From Anaerosolibacter carboniphilus (GTDB lineage Bacteria; Bacillota; Clostridia; Peptostreptococcales; Thermotaleaceae), in assembly GCF_014205875.1 (NCBI RefSeq), contig NZ_JACHEN010000017.1:46646-110645 (forward strand): DNA of 64,000 nt, given 5' to 3'. A program made the translations under genes and the position numbers. The notes under the pieces were generated by a model, which saw only the letters and a list, made by a program, of their open reading frames with translations, was not told the origin of the DNA and made no database searches. This document shows, in pieces, positions 17,003-25,579 of this stretch (its first letter is position 1; every line of letters starts with the position of its first letter).

Positions 17003-18814
17003 ATGAAAAAGATTATGAGTCTTATGCTAATTACGATTCTGTTAATGAGCGCAGCAATTCCAAGCTATGCGGCAGGATTTACACCGCCTGGTTTGGCAAA
17101 AAAAGGAGGTCTTCCTCCAGGAATTGCGAAAAAGTTTAAAGATTTAGATGGATTTGAATGGGCACAAGAAGCTATTGAGAGGTTGGCAGAGAAGGGCATA
17201 CTTAGTGGTGTAGGTGAAGAAAAGTTTGCGCCATCTAGCAATGTGACAAAGATTGAAGCCCTAGCTATGATTATTAGAGGGTTGGATTGGGATGATGAAG
17301 CCGATTTATCATTAGAGCTGATTCAAAAAGGTAAAATCAAGGATAAAGTAAAGGATCAGTTACAGGATTGGACCAAGGGATACATTGAAGTCGCTATACA
17401 AAGAGGCTTAATTAGTGAAGCTGATGTGACGAAACAAAGCTTTACAACACCAGCTACAAGACAAGAAGTAGCCATGTATATCATTCGTGCCATGGGATTA
17501 GAGGCAAAGGCCAAGAAATATACCAAGGATGATTTAAGCTTTGATGATAAAAATGCAGTAAAAAGTGATGCTGCAGGGTATGTATACTTGATTGCTCAAG
17601 AAGGTATTATGAAAGGATATCCAGATGGAACCTTCAGACCGAATCAGCCAGTAAAAAGAGCAGAGATGGCTAGCTTGGTAGCTACCTTAAACGACAAGAT
17701 TGACGATGACGATGATGAGGATGTAGAACGAGTCAGCGGAAAACTAATCTGGTTTAATGCCGAAAAAATATATATTGAGAAAAGTGGAAAAGTTGAAAGC
17801 TATGCATTAGATGATGATGTAAAAGTGTATATTGACGGAAAGCAAAAAACGCTAGATGATTTAAGGCTGGATAAGACTATCACGCTAAAGGTGGAAGAAA
17901 AGCTTGTAAAAGAAATCCGTTGGAATACTGAAGTCGTTGTGATCGAAGATAGTTTCAAAGGTAGCATTACAGATATCGACCGAACAGACAAAGAAGTTGT
18001 TGTAAAAAATGATAGCAAAGAAAAATTATTCAAAGTTGAGAACAATACAGTGATCAAGATCGATGGTAGAACAAAGAACTTTAGTGATTTGTCTATCGGA
18101 ATGAAGGTGGAATTAAAGATCATTGATGGTAAGGTAGACAGCATTAGTGCCCAGACAAATACAGAAACCTTTAAAGGAACCATCAAGCAGATCTATGCTT
18201 CTACAGAAAAACTGAAGATTCAAGTAGGCAGTCAGGAAAGAATCATCCAAGTCGATGATGAAACAGATATTGAGCTAAATGGAAACAATGTCGCTTTCAA
18301 ACATCTAGCTGTCGGCATGAAAGTTGAAGTCGCCATTGAGAATGGAGAGGTCCTACAGGTATATGCAAAATCCGTCGAAGAAGAATTCTCAGGGGTTATT
18401 GCTGGAATCAACAGTACACGAAAAGAATTGAAGCTTAAGGTAGGTAGTACAGAAAGAACCATCCAGCTAGATAGTGGTACGGATATAGAAGTTGATGGAA
18501 AAGATGCAGGATTTGATAAACTAGTGTTGAACATGAAAGTAGAAGTAAGGATAGAAAATGGAAAAGTAGTGGAGTTATCGGCTAAATCCGTTACAAATGA
18601 ATATACAGGAACCCTCATCGAAAAAGTAGTAGGCACACAAAACAAGCTTACCATCAAAGTAGGCAGTCAATATAAAACCTATGTGGTAGCCAAGGATGCA
18701 GAGATCCTTGATGATGATGGTGACGAGATTGATTTCAGTGAGTTAAAGGTTGGCAGTGAAATAGAGATTCAAGTAGAAAACAACATTATTGTAGAGATTG
18801 AGGTAGAAGATTAG
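17003..18814 (+). CDS. S-layer-homology (SLH) protein with five beta-rich repeats
   Basis: A 603-residue exported protein. Signal peptide to about residue 24 (ending SYAAG), then a PPGLAKKGGLPPGIAKK motif. Three SLH modules follow: about 36-95 (FKDLDGFEWAQEAIERLAEK), 110-166, and 177-230 (YPDGTFRPNQPVKRAEM). These bind secondary wall polymer. An Asp-rich linker (KIDDDDDED) leads into five repeats of about 72 residues from 245 to the end. Their shared pattern is FxGxI, then KLKIQVGS, an IELNGxxxxFxxL-type turn, and VGMKVEVxIENGxV. The repeats look like small beta-barrel modules. SD AAGGAGG. The gene is monocistronic and ends with a hairpin. The repeats' function is unknown. Confidence 0.93.
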   Translation: MKKIMSLMLITILLMSAAIPSYAAGFTPPGLAKKGGLPPGIAKKFKDLDGFEWAQEAIERLAEKGILSGVGEEKFAPSSNVTKIEALAMIIRGLDWDDEADLSLELIQKGKIKDKVKDQLQDWTKGYIEVAIQRGLISEADVTKQSFTTPATRQEVAMYIIRAMGLEAKAKKYTKDDLSFDDKNAVKSDAAGYVYLIAQEGIMKGYPDGTFRPNQPVKRAEMASLVATLNDKIDDDDDEDVERVSGKLIWFNAEKIYIEKSGKVESYALDDDVKVYIDGKQKTLDDLRLDKTITLKVEEKLVKEIRWNTEVVVIEDSFKGSITDIDRTDKEVVVKNDSKEKLFKVENNTVIKIDGRTKNFSDLSIGMKVELKIIDGKVDSISAQTNTETFKGTIKQIYASTEKLKIQVGSQERIIQVDDETDIELNGNNVAFKHLAVGMKVEVAIENGEVLQVYAKSVEEEFSGVIAGINSTRKELKLKVGSTERTIQLDSGTDIEVDGKDAGFDKLVLNMKVEVRIENGKVVELSAKSVTNEYTGTLIEKVVGTQNKLTIKVGSQYKTYVVAKDAEILDDDGDEIDFSELKVGSEIEIQVENNIIVEIEVED

Positions 18815-18815
18815 T

Positions 18816-18852
18816 ATACGGCTGTGATCCCAAGGATCACAGCCGTATATTT
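18816..18852 (+). terminator. Intrinsic terminator of the SLH gene
   Basis: ATACGGCTGTGATCC arms, 3-base loop, then ATTTTGATTTTT. Confidence 0.93.
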
Positions 18853-18935
18853 TGATTTTTATAGTTGCTAAAGATGAAAAATACGATGTATTAGGGTACA
18901 ATAGAAATAATAGAAACTAGAAAGGGGGGATTCTT

Positions 18936-20219
18936 ATTTTTAAAAGTATTTTTAATAGACCTGCTTTTATCGAAGAAGGGGGGAAGATTCCAAATCAGAC
19001 CCGGTACTTGGTATTAACCCTATATGGTGCATTGTTTGTTGTTTTTGGGTTTCTTATGGATACTCCAGAGGGAATCCTCAGAGGACTCCAGCAGATCATC
19101 TTAGAGCCAGACTTCCTAATCACAGATTATATTGGTGTGGGGGGATTGGGTGCCGCCTTTGTCAATGCAGGCATTTTAACCCTCCTGGCTATCTTTATCT
19201 TATATAAGATGGAGATTAAGGTTACTGGTGCTACCATTTCTACAGTTTGGTTGATGACTGGCTTTGGACTTTTTGGGAAGAATATCTTTAACGTTTGGTT
19301 TATCATGGCAGGAGTTTGGATCTATACTCGGTACCAAAGAGATAAGTTCATCAAATATGTGTATATCGGACTTTTTGGTACCAGTCTGGCACCGTTAGTA
19401 ACCCAGATGATGTTTATTACCAACATGTCAAGGTGGATCAGCATCCCGTTGGGAATGGCGATGGGGGTGATGATTGGTTTTGTCTTGCCTCCGCTATCTT
19501 CGTATCTTATGAGGGTACATCAAGGGTTCAACCTTTACAATATAGGTTTTACAGCAGGTATCATTGGAACGATTTGTGTCTCTGTGCTGAGATCCTACGG
19601 ACTGAACATGGAGTCAAGAATGATTTGGACTACGGGGAATAACGGGATTTTATCCATATTCTTGGTTACGTTGTTCATCCTGCTTATAGGCATTGGCTTT
19701 TACCTGAATGGTAGTTCTGTGAAGGGCTATAAGAGTTTTTACAAATATTCGGGAAGACTGATTACAGATTTTGTTATTTTGGAAGGCTTTGCACCGAGCT
19801 TGTTAAATATGGGAATCAATGGTTTGTTTGCTACAGCATATATTCTAATGATTCGAGGCGATTTAAATGGTCCGACCATAGGGGGGATTTTTACCATTGT
19901 GGGATTTAGTGCCTTTGGAAAACATCTTGGAAACATGTCTCCTATTTTTTTAGGGGTATTCCTTGGTAGCTTAACAAAGGTATGGTCCATCAATGATCCC
20001 AATATTGTTTTGGCTGCGTTGTTTGGCACGACTTTGGCGCCCATTGCAGGGGAATTTGGATGGAAATATGGTATTCTTGCAGGATTTCTGCACTCTTCTG
20101 TCGTATTAAATGTAGGATTCCTCCACGGAGGGATTAATCTATATAACAATGGGTTTTCTGGAGGCATCGTGGCAGCTACGCTGATACCAATTATTGAGGC
20201 GTTCAAGAAGGAGGGATAG
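18936..20219 (+). CDS. DUF1576 membrane protein with an apparent ATT start codon
   Basis: A polytopic membrane protein of about 427 residues, many Gly-rich hydrophobic helices, of the DUF1576 family (unknown function). The first usual start in frame is TTG at 19008, but coding appears to begin earlier. The frame is open back to a TAG at 18918 and encodes FKSIFNRPAFIEEGGKIPNQ before LVLTLYGALF. A strong SD (AAAGGGGGG, 18921-18929) sits 6 bases before ATT at 18936, and no ATG, GTG or TTG occurs between. ATT initiation, or a sequencing error in an ATG, is the simplest reading. A small partner gene starts two bases after its stop. Confidence 0.8.
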   Translation: MFKSIFNRPAFIEEGGKIPNQTRYLVLTLYGALFVVFGFLMDTPEGILRGLQQIILEPDFLITDYIGVGGLGAAFVNAGILTLLAIFILYKMEIKVTGATISTVWLMTGFGLFGKNIFNVWFIMAGVWIYTRYQRDKFIKYVYIGLFGTSLAPLVTQMMFITNMSRWISIPLGMAMGVMIGFVLPPLSSYLMRVHQGFNLYNIGFTAGIIGTICVSVLRSYGLNMESRMIWTTGNNGILSIFLVTLFILLIGIGFYLNGSSVKGYKSFYKYSGRLITDFVILEGFAPSLLNMGINGLFATAYILMIRGDLNGPTIGGIFTIVGFSAFGKHLGNMSPIFLGVFLGSLTKVWSINDPNIVLAALFGTTLAPIAGEFGWKYGILAGFLHSSVVLNVGFLHGGINLYNNGFSGGIVAATLIPIIEAFKKEG

Positions 20220-20221
20220 AT

Positions 20222-20578
20222 GTGAAGCACGATAGATTGAAGATATCAAAAATCGTGGATGAACTGATGAATTATTGCTTCTATATGGGGTCCACCAATA
20301 TCCATGTAGATGTGCAGGAAACCGATGAATTCTTTAAGATTTATTGCAAGTGTGATTATAAGGACAATAGTCTAAAGAAGGTTGAAAAGCTGGTGAAGCT
20401 ATTAAACTGTACAAAGCATGAGGAAATGGAAGAGTATTATTGGACGTTGACAGGGGATTGTGATGTGGCCAACGAATTATCCTTGGTAGGCATGATGACA
20501 GATGAGGCTACTGTTAAATATAGTGAGGGACAAGATATAGAGATTACCTTATATAGATATAAGCAAAATAAGGCATAG
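20222..20578 (+). CDS. Small cytosolic protein co-encoded with DUF1576 protein
   Basis: A 118-residue soluble protein starting at GTG 20222 (SD AAGGAGGG inside the end of the preceding gene; the overlapping ATG is followed at once by TGA). Segments: DELMNYCFYMGSTNIHVDV, YCKCDYKDNSLKKVEKLVKL and EYYWTLTGDCDVANELSLVG. I recognise no domain with a known activity. The tight coupling suggests a functional partner or regulator of the membrane protein. The region resembles an ATPase-like alpha/beta fragment only in a general way, so no function is assigned. Confidence 0.75.
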   Translation: MKHDRLKISKIVDELMNYCFYMGSTNIHVDVQETDEFFKIYCKCDYKDNSLKKVEKLVKLLNCTKHEEMEEYYWTLTGDCDVANELSLVGMMTDEATVKYSEGQDIEITLYRYKQNKA

Positions 20579-20641
20579 AGAATACGCAAAATGTAGTACT
20601 GTGATATTTTTAAAAGGTAATGGGAATCATAAAAATAGTTG

Positions 20642-20670
20642 TTGACAACGATGATAGAGAAGTTTAAGAT
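20642..20670 (+). promoter_or_regulatory. Sigma-A promoter of the copper locus
   Basis: TTGACA, 17 bases, TAAGAT. It is followed 10 bases later by the CsoR-like operator and then copZ. Confidence 0.7.
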
Positions 20671-20680
20671 AGAATTATAA

Positions 20681-20697
20681 ATACCATACGGGGGTAT
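20681..20697 (+). promoter_or_regulatory. CsoR-type operator
   Basis: ATACCATACGGGGGTAT: ATACC/GGTAT arms around a G-tract, the pattern of CsoR sites in Firmicutes. It lies at about +10 to +27 of the predicted promoter, where a repressor would block transcription until Cu(I) binds. Confidence 0.8.
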
Positions 20698-20719
20698 ACT
20701 ATAAAAGGAGGCGTTAGGA

Positions 20720-20935
20720 ATGAAAAAATTAATGATGATCGAAGGAATGAGCTGTGGGCATTGTGTGAATCACGTGAAGAATGCTTTGGAGGAAATTGAA
20801 GGCGTTAGCAGTGTGGTTGTAGACCTTCAGGGAAAAAATGCATTGGTAGAGCTATCTAAAGATGTGGCCTGTGAAATCTTAAAGGGTGCTGTAGAAGAAG
20901 CTGGCTATGATGTAGTAGATATCAAGACAATATAA
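20720..20935 (+). CDS. copZ: Copper chaperone CopZ (HMA domain)
   Basis: A 71-residue ferredoxin-like HMA protein carrying the Cu(I) motif GMSCGHC near the N-terminus. It is the full length of CopZ. SD AAGGAGG. It is controlled by the CsoR-like operator immediately upstream and is followed 59 bases later by csoR. It should bind cytosolic Cu(I) and pass it on, perhaps to the HMA domain of the fusion protein at 21624, since no copper P-type ATPase lies in the window. Confidence 0.93.
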   Translation: MKKLMMIEGMSCGHCVNHVKNALEEIEGVSSVVVDLQGKNALVELSKDVACEILKGAVEEAGYDVVDIKTI

Positions 20936-20994
20936 GACATAAGCGGGAAGGACTTGATTGTACAGAGACCTTCCGTAGGGGAAGGAGGTATGAC

Positions 20995-21327
20995 ATGGAG
21001 AAGGAAAAAGAACTGCTTGTTTCTGGCTGTTGTCAAGGTACAGATGGCGAAAGGGTGAGCCATCGTCCCGAAAGCGTTACTCAAGCCCTGGTGAAGCGTT
21101 TGAATAAGATCGAGGGACAAGTACGGGGCGTTCGAGGGATGATCGAACGGGGAACCTATTGTGATGATGTACTTATACAAATTGCTGCTGTCCAATCAGC
21201 CATCGATGGTGTGAGTAAACTGCTTTTGGAGAACCATATGAAAACCTGTGTCATCGATCGTATTCGTGAAGGGGATACCGAGGTGGTGGAGGAGTTTCTT
21301 AAGACGATCAATAAGATGATGCGGTAG
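20995..21327 (+). CDS. csoR: CsoR-family copper-sensing repressor
   Basis: A 110-residue all-helical DUF156 repressor. The Cu(I) ligands of CsoR are present as C56 (GTYCDD), H81 and C85 (ENHMKTC). The DNA-binding N-terminal helix is VTQALVKRLNKIEGQVRGV. The first 20 residues add an extra CC motif (VSGCCQG), which is not part of the usual core and could modify metal binding. SD GGAAGGAGG. It is placed between two HMA proteins and downstream of a matching operator, so autoregulation of the copper operon is likely. Confidence 0.93.
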   Translation: MEKEKELLVSGCCQGTDGERVSHRPESVTQALVKRLNKIEGQVRGVRGMIERGTYCDDVLIQIAAVQSAIDGVSKLLLENHMKTCVIDRIREGDTEVVEEFLKTINKMMR

Positions 21328-21369
21328 TATGAAATGCTACAGTAGATGCATGAAATAATACACTATTTA

Positions 21370-21421
21370 TAAAAAGGGTCAGCAGTTAACCGTTGATGGT
21401 TAGCGGCTAACCCTTTTTTGC
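21370..21421 (+). terminator. Terminator of copZ-csoR
   Basis: AAAAGGGT-CAGC and GCTAACCCTTTTTTG arms, imperfect, with a repeat-family sequence (AGCAGTTAACC, GGTTAGCGGC) forming the stem interior. A related inverted sequence follows to about 21440. Confidence 0.7.
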
Positions 21422-21485
21422 CGCCAACCGCTAACTGCTAAGCAGATAGGAAAATACCTTTATAAATGAGATCGTCATAGAGTAC

Positions 21486-21532
21486 GAGCAAGAATCATGT
21501 TTCTACTTGGCATGATTCTTGCTCTTGTTTTA
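21486..21532 (+). terminator. Second hairpin terminator before the HMA-TauE fusion gene
   Basis: Perfect 14-base arms GAGCAAGAATCATG/CATGATTCTTGCTC followed by TTGTTTTAT. It may terminate readthrough or act as an attenuator for the gene that begins 90 bases later. Confidence 0.85.
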
Positions 21533-21623
21533 TACTATTCGTAAGGATTGGTATGAACCAAGGTTACTCTTACTAAATAGTGCTGCGATTACGTAGTCTA
21601 TAGAATACAGGGGTGGGAAAAAA

Positions 21624-23369
21624 ATGAAAAAGATTACATTATTTATTGATGGGATGACATGTGGTAATTGCGAGGCAAGGATTGAAAAGGCATTGCAGAA
21701 GTTGAACGGGGTTCATCACGTGAAGGCATCCTTTCATCAGTCAAGGGTGGAGATCCATTATGATGAAGATCTTGTAGATGAGAAATTATTTCAGTCAAAT
21801 ATTGAGGCTTTAGGCTATGGTGTGATGAAGGAAGGGAAACATGGCTTTAAAAAGGTCATGCCTCTTTTGCTCCTTTTATTTGCTGGGTTTTATTTAATTC
21901 AGAATACCATTGGTTTTAATTTTATTCCTGAGGTTTCAGAAGGCATGGGCTATGGATTGATCTTTATGGTGGGTTTACTAACATCCATCCATTGTGTTGC
22001 CATGTGTGGGGGGATTGCATTGTCTCAGAGTGTAGGTGAAACCAATGGAGGGAGACGGTTTACCCCATCCCTTTTATATAATGCAGGTCGGATTGTTTCC
22101 TACACGGTGATTGGGGGCATTGTTGGTGGTGTAGGTGCTGTAGTGACCCCATCAGGTCAGTTTAAAGGAATTGTGGCCATAGGTGCCGGGGTTTTTATGT
22201 TCTTGCTAGGGCTTAAAATGCTAAATATTCTTCACTTTCCCAATTGGTTAGGCTTACGGATGCCTAGCATTGCATTTGGAAAAATAGGGGGATCAACGCC
22301 ATTCAGACCATTCTTTGTAGGCTTGATGAATGGACTAATGCCCTGTGGTCCGCTTCAGACCATGCAGCTCTATGCTTTGGGAACAGGAAGTGTAGCCAAG
22401 GGGGCTCTCTCCATGTTTTTCTTCAGCGCTGGAACTGTACCACTGCTATTCATCTTTGGGGCAATAACTTCTGCCATCAGCAATAAATCCAGTAGAACCA
22501 TGATGAAGGCCAGTGCGGTTTTGGTTATGGTATTGGGGATTGTGATGCTAAACCGAGGCATGGCTCTATCGGGTATGGCCTTGGATCTTGGACTGATGAA
22601 AGGTACTGTAACGGAGGTTCCTGAAATCAAGATGGAAGACGGAAAACAAGTGATCAATATGACGGTGACCGCCAATGGGTACACACCAGATAATTCTGTG
22701 GTTCAGGTAGGCGTGCCGGTGAAAATTAAATTTGATGTACAAAGCATCAATGGATGTAACAATCCAATCGTGATTCCAGAGTATAACGTTGAGGTTAATC
22801 TTATGGAAGAAAATCCTGAGATTGAGTTTATTCCAACGAAGGAAGGAAAAATTCGGATTAGTTGTTGGATGGGGATGATTACCAGCCAGCTTACGGCAGT
22901 CAATGATCCATCTCAACCCGTAGAAGTAGCAAAGGATAATAGTACAAACGGGGGCTTGTTTGGCGGGGGATGTTGTGCATCAGTCCAAGGGGAGAACAAA
23001 GCAGCTGTAGCCCTCATTGCTGATGGACAACAGACCATAGAGATGAATGTGGGTAATGATGGATATAGTCCCAATATTTTTGTAGTACAGAAAGACATGC
23101 CTGTGACTTGGATAATGAATGGTATAGAAATTAACTCATGTAATTATATACTGACCATACCTGATGCAGGCTTTCAAAAGGAAGTAAAGGAAGGGAAGAA
23201 TGAAATTCGCTTTACGCCGAATCAAGAAGGAGAGCTTGTTTTTACATGTGGGATGAATATGCTCAGTGGAAAGATCGTTATTGTAGACGATGTAAACAAT
23301 GTAGACTTAGAAGCCCTGGAAAACAGCGATATTCCCCTTCCTGCAAGCAGTGGCGGAAGCTGTCATTAA
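21624..23369 (+). CDS. HMA / TauE-SafE-like (UreH-2) membrane / cupredoxin-like fusion protein
   Basis: A 581-residue copper-handling fusion. Residues 1-70 are an HMA domain with GMTCGNC. About 75-320 is a six-helix TauE/SafE-like (UreH-2) membrane domain with LTSIHCVAMCGGIALSQS and GLMNGLMPCGPLQTMQLYAL; the paired MCGG and MPCGP cysteines could carry metal through the membrane. Then two cupredoxin-like domains follow (about 330-430 with INGCNNPIVIP and SCWMGM; 460-560 with INSCNYILTIP and TCGMNM), joined by a CC-containing Gly linker. The C/C/M pattern fits a copper site outside the cell. It lies downstream of copZ-csoR, with two terminators between, so it may also have its own promoter. Copper export or assembly is inferred. 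Confidence 0.85.
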   Translation: MKKITLFIDGMTCGNCEARIEKALQKLNGVHHVKASFHQSRVEIHYDEDLVDEKLFQSNIEALGYGVMKEGKHGFKKVMPLLLLLFAGFYLIQNTIGFNFIPEVSEGMGYGLIFMVGLLTSIHCVAMCGGIALSQSVGETNGGRRFTPSLLYNAGRIVSYTVIGGIVGGVGAVVTPSGQFKGIVAIGAGVFMFLLGLKMLNILHFPNWLGLRMPSIAFGKIGGSTPFRPFFVGLMNGLMPCGPLQTMQLYALGTGSVAKGALSMFFFSAGTVPLLFIFGAITSAISNKSSRTMMKASAVLVMVLGIVMLNRGMALSGMALDLGLMKGTVTEVPEIKMEDGKQVINMTVTANGYTPDNSVVQVGVPVKIKFDVQSINGCNNPIVIPEYNVEVNLMEENPEIEFIPTKEGKIRISCWMGMITSQLTAVNDPSQPVEVAKDNSTNGGLFGGGCCASVQGENKAAVALIADGQQTIEMNVGNDGYSPNIFVVQKDMPVTWIMNGIEINSCNYILTIPDAGFQKEVKEGKNEIRFTPNQEGELVFTCGMNMLSGKIVIVDDVNNVDLEALENSDIPLPASSGGSCH

Positions 23370-23412
23370 AAAGAATAGAGAGCAGACTTATTGTCTGTTC
23401 CCTATTCTTTTT
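23368..23412. terminator. Bidirectional terminator between convergent genes
   Basis: AAAAAGAATAG and CTATTCTTTTT arms extended by GCAGAC/GTCTG. It overlaps the 3' end of the minus-strand gene at 23402. Confidence 0.88.
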
Positions 23413-24910
23413 CTTCTTTAGACTCTTCTTCTTCTTTTCTCTTGCCAAGGATGATACGGCGGCGCTGAGGTTTTCCTTGCTGTTTTTCTTGCTCCTCATG
23501 GACCTCCTGTACGCCTTTAAATTTATCTTCATATTCATAGGGCTCATAGCACATAGGTACACCGCAGCCCTTGGAAATCACTTCGCTTAAGGCACATAGG
23601 TCTCCCTTATTCACATCTGCCAATCTAGTTTTACCGAGGGCCCGAACGCCCTTCTCCAACTCTTGGGTACAAGCTTTTAGATAATTTGCCACGGACGTAG
23701 CACCCGCTTCAATATCAAAATCATCTTCAAACTGCCCTGTATGCCATACCAGTTGGGTAACGGGTTCAAAGGGTAAGGTCTTCAAGGCTTGGGTATGGGC
23801 AACGGAAAAGAGGGCGGCATTGCCTACATAGCAGGCATCGGCTCCTAACGCACAGGCTTTTAACATATCGCCTGGGGCACGGATTTTCCCTGAGGCCAAG
23901 AGGGTTACATGCTCTTTAAAGTTGTGCTTGTAAAGCCATTCCGCAGTACGGGAAATCGCAAAGGGGGTAGGAACACCAAAATCATCTTGCAGGATAGGAA
24001 CAGATCCCTTTGTGCCAGCCTCCGCACTATCAACGGTGATAAAATCTATACCTGCGCTACACAGAATGTCCAAATCCGCTTCTAGATATTTCCCAGCACC
24101 GATTTTTGCCCCGATAGGTCTTCCACCAGTGATATCTTTAAGCTTCTCTACAAGCTTCGCCACATCCTTTGGGTGCTGAACCTCTGGTTGTCTGGAATGG
24201 GCCACTATATCTTTTCCAGCAGGGTACTTAAAATACTTTCTCATCTCTGCGTCGATATTTTCCGCTTTAATTCTGCTTCCGACACCTCCGATGGCTCCCT
24301 GACCAAATTGAATTTCAATGGCATCTACCTTGCGCAAGGTTTCTTCATCCTTTGCCCAATCCCCACGATTATATTGCAGGATATAATGCTTTGCTTCTTT
24401 GAACTCTTCATCCAAGATGGGACCTTCTCCAGAGGTGGCGGCTGTACCTAGCTGGGCAGAAGCTTTTGCATAAGCTATTTTTACACCTTTTGAAAGGGCC
24501 GTTCCATAGGCCATGGGCGCAATGAGAATAGGAATATCTATGGTGAGGGGACTCTTTGCTCTTTTACCTATAATAACCTTGGTATCGACTGGATCTTCAA
24601 AGTCCTGTGGCATGATATAAAGCTGGCCAATACTAAACAGTAACTCATCTAAGGATGGGAATTTTCTTGAGGTGCCTAGGGGACGATCGATGGCTGCACC
24701 TCCGGCAGAGCGGAGTTCGTTCTCTATTGCAACTTGTATACCCGTTTTCAGCGTTGCGGTGATGATTTCGATGGCATTTTCATCATAGTTATCTGTCATT
24801 AGGATTTCCGTATATGTATTAAAGCCATTGGCCATCATTTTGCGCATAAGATAACGTATAGGGTGGAAGAGGGGGGAAAATGCTCTTTGCTTCTTTGCTT
24901 TATCAGACAA
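23402..24910 (-). CDS. FMN-binding glutamate synthase-domain protein (GltB central-domain family)
   Basis: A 502-residue cytosolic protein matching the FMN-binding synthase domain of glutamate synthase: PILIAPMAYGTALSKGVK, ATSGEGPILDEE, QFGQGAIGGVGSR, GAKIGAGKYLEADLDILC, TVDSAEAGTKGSVPIL and GADACYVGNAALF. It lacks an N-terminal glutamine amidotransferase domain, so ammonia would have to come from a partner or free in solution, as proposed for archaeal-type enzymes. The start is TTG at 24910, 8 bases after GGGAGG. A Lys/Glu-rich tail (KRKEEEESKEEKE) ends the protein. No gltD lies nearby, so the true reaction is uncertain. Confidence 0.85.
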   Translation of the reverse strand: MSDKAKKQRAFSPLFHPIRYLMRKMMANGFNTYTEILMTDNYDENAIEIITATLKTGIQVAIENELRSAGGAAIDRPLGTSRKFPSLDELLFSIGQLYIMPQDFEDPVDTKVIIGKRAKSPLTIDIPILIAPMAYGTALSKGVKIAYAKASAQLGTAATSGEGPILDEEFKEAKHYILQYNRGDWAKDEETLRKVDAIEIQFGQGAIGGVGSRIKAENIDAEMRKYFKYPAGKDIVAHSRQPEVQHPKDVAKLVEKLKDITGGRPIGAKIGAGKYLEADLDILCSAGIDFITVDSAEAGTKGSVPILQDDFGVPTPFAISRTAEWLYKHNFKEHVTLLASGKIRAPGDMLKACALGADACYVGNAALFSVAHTQALKTLPFEPVTQLVWHTGQFEDDFDIEAGATSVANYLKACTQELEKGVRALGKTRLADVNKGDLCALSEVISKGCGVPMCYEPYEYEDKFKGVQEVHEEQEKQQGKPQRRRIILGKRKEEEESKEEKE

Positions 24911-24936
24911 ATTTTGGACCTCCCTTTATAATGATG

Positions 24937-24967
24937 TTAGTGGTTAGAAGTTAGAGGTTAGAAGCTT
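24937..24967. repeat. AGTTAG-type repeat upstream of the glutamate-synthase-like gene
   Basis: GTTAGTGGTTAGAAGTTAG followed by AGGTTAGAAGC, with a complementary CATCTAACC about 20 bases on. It belongs to the hairpin repeat family discussed in the findings. Confidence 0.6.
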
Positions 24968-25016
24968 AAAAAACAATAGACATCTAACCTTAGGCAATAT
25001 CCTTAGAAATTGGAAA

Positions 25017-25039
25017 GTAGGGGCGATTCACGAATCGCC
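25017..25039. repeat. Short palindromic repeat, copy 1
   Basis: GTAG followed by the palindromic core GGCGATTCACGAATCGCC. It is also found at 29205-29228 and, with two changes, at 37228-37249, always between genes. Confidence 0.85.
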
Positions 25040-25115
25040 TTTAATTATTATTCTTATAAAAATAACAAGAAATATGCAAAAGAAAAGAGAAGCGAAAATA
25101 TCGCTTCCCTTGAAA

Positions 25116-25577
25116 TTAAAATTCTTTTAATAGGTTTGCCATCTCAATGGCGGTAACTGCTGCTTCATAGCCTTTGTTCCCCGCCTTGGTGCCAGCCCGT
25201 TCAATAGCCTGTTCGATGGTGTCTGTAGTCAGTACGCCGAAAATTACAGGAACTCCTGTTTCTAAGGAAACACTGGCAACGCCTTTGGTTACCTCATTGG
25301 ATACATAATCAAAATGAGGGGTAGCACCACGGATTACGGCTCCAAGGCAGATGACACCATGATACTTTTGAGATGTGGCCATTTTTTTCGCTACCAAGGG
25401 GATTTCAAAGGCTCCTGGTACCCATGCAATCTCTACATCCTTTTCCTCAACTCCATGGCGCTTCAAGGCATCCAAAGCACCACTGAGAAGCTTGCCACCT
25501 ATAAACTCATTGAACCTTCCCACAATAATTCCAAACTTCAATCCTTGGGCGATTAATTTTCCTTCGTAAATTTTCAT
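25116..25577 (-). CDS. ribH: 6,7-dimethyl-8-ribityllumazine synthase
   Basis: Last gene of the riboflavin operon. It condenses the pyrimidine intermediate with dihydroxybutanone phosphate to lumazine in an icosahedral capsid. The 153-residue length is typical. Motifs: [53 protein letters not shown] (phosphate and catalytic His loop), [16 protein letters not shown] and [13 protein letters not shown]. Only two bases separate it from ribBA, so the genes are translationally coupled. Expression is set by the FMN riboswitch at 28.95-29.07 kb. Confidence 0.97.
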   Translation of the reverse strand: MKIYEGKLIAQGLKFGIIVGRFNEFIGGKLLSGALDALKRHGVEEKDVEIAWVPGAFEIPLVAKKMATSQKYHGVICLGAVIRGATPHFDYVSNEVTKGVASVSLETGVPVIFGVLTTDTIEQAIERAGTKAGNKGYEAAVTAIEMANLLKEF

Positions 25578-25579
25578 TT

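Noticed and set aside
24961..25039. CRISPR-like spacing of short repeats
   Set aside because: The repeats are not regularly spaced, there are only three copies over 12 kb and no cas genes.
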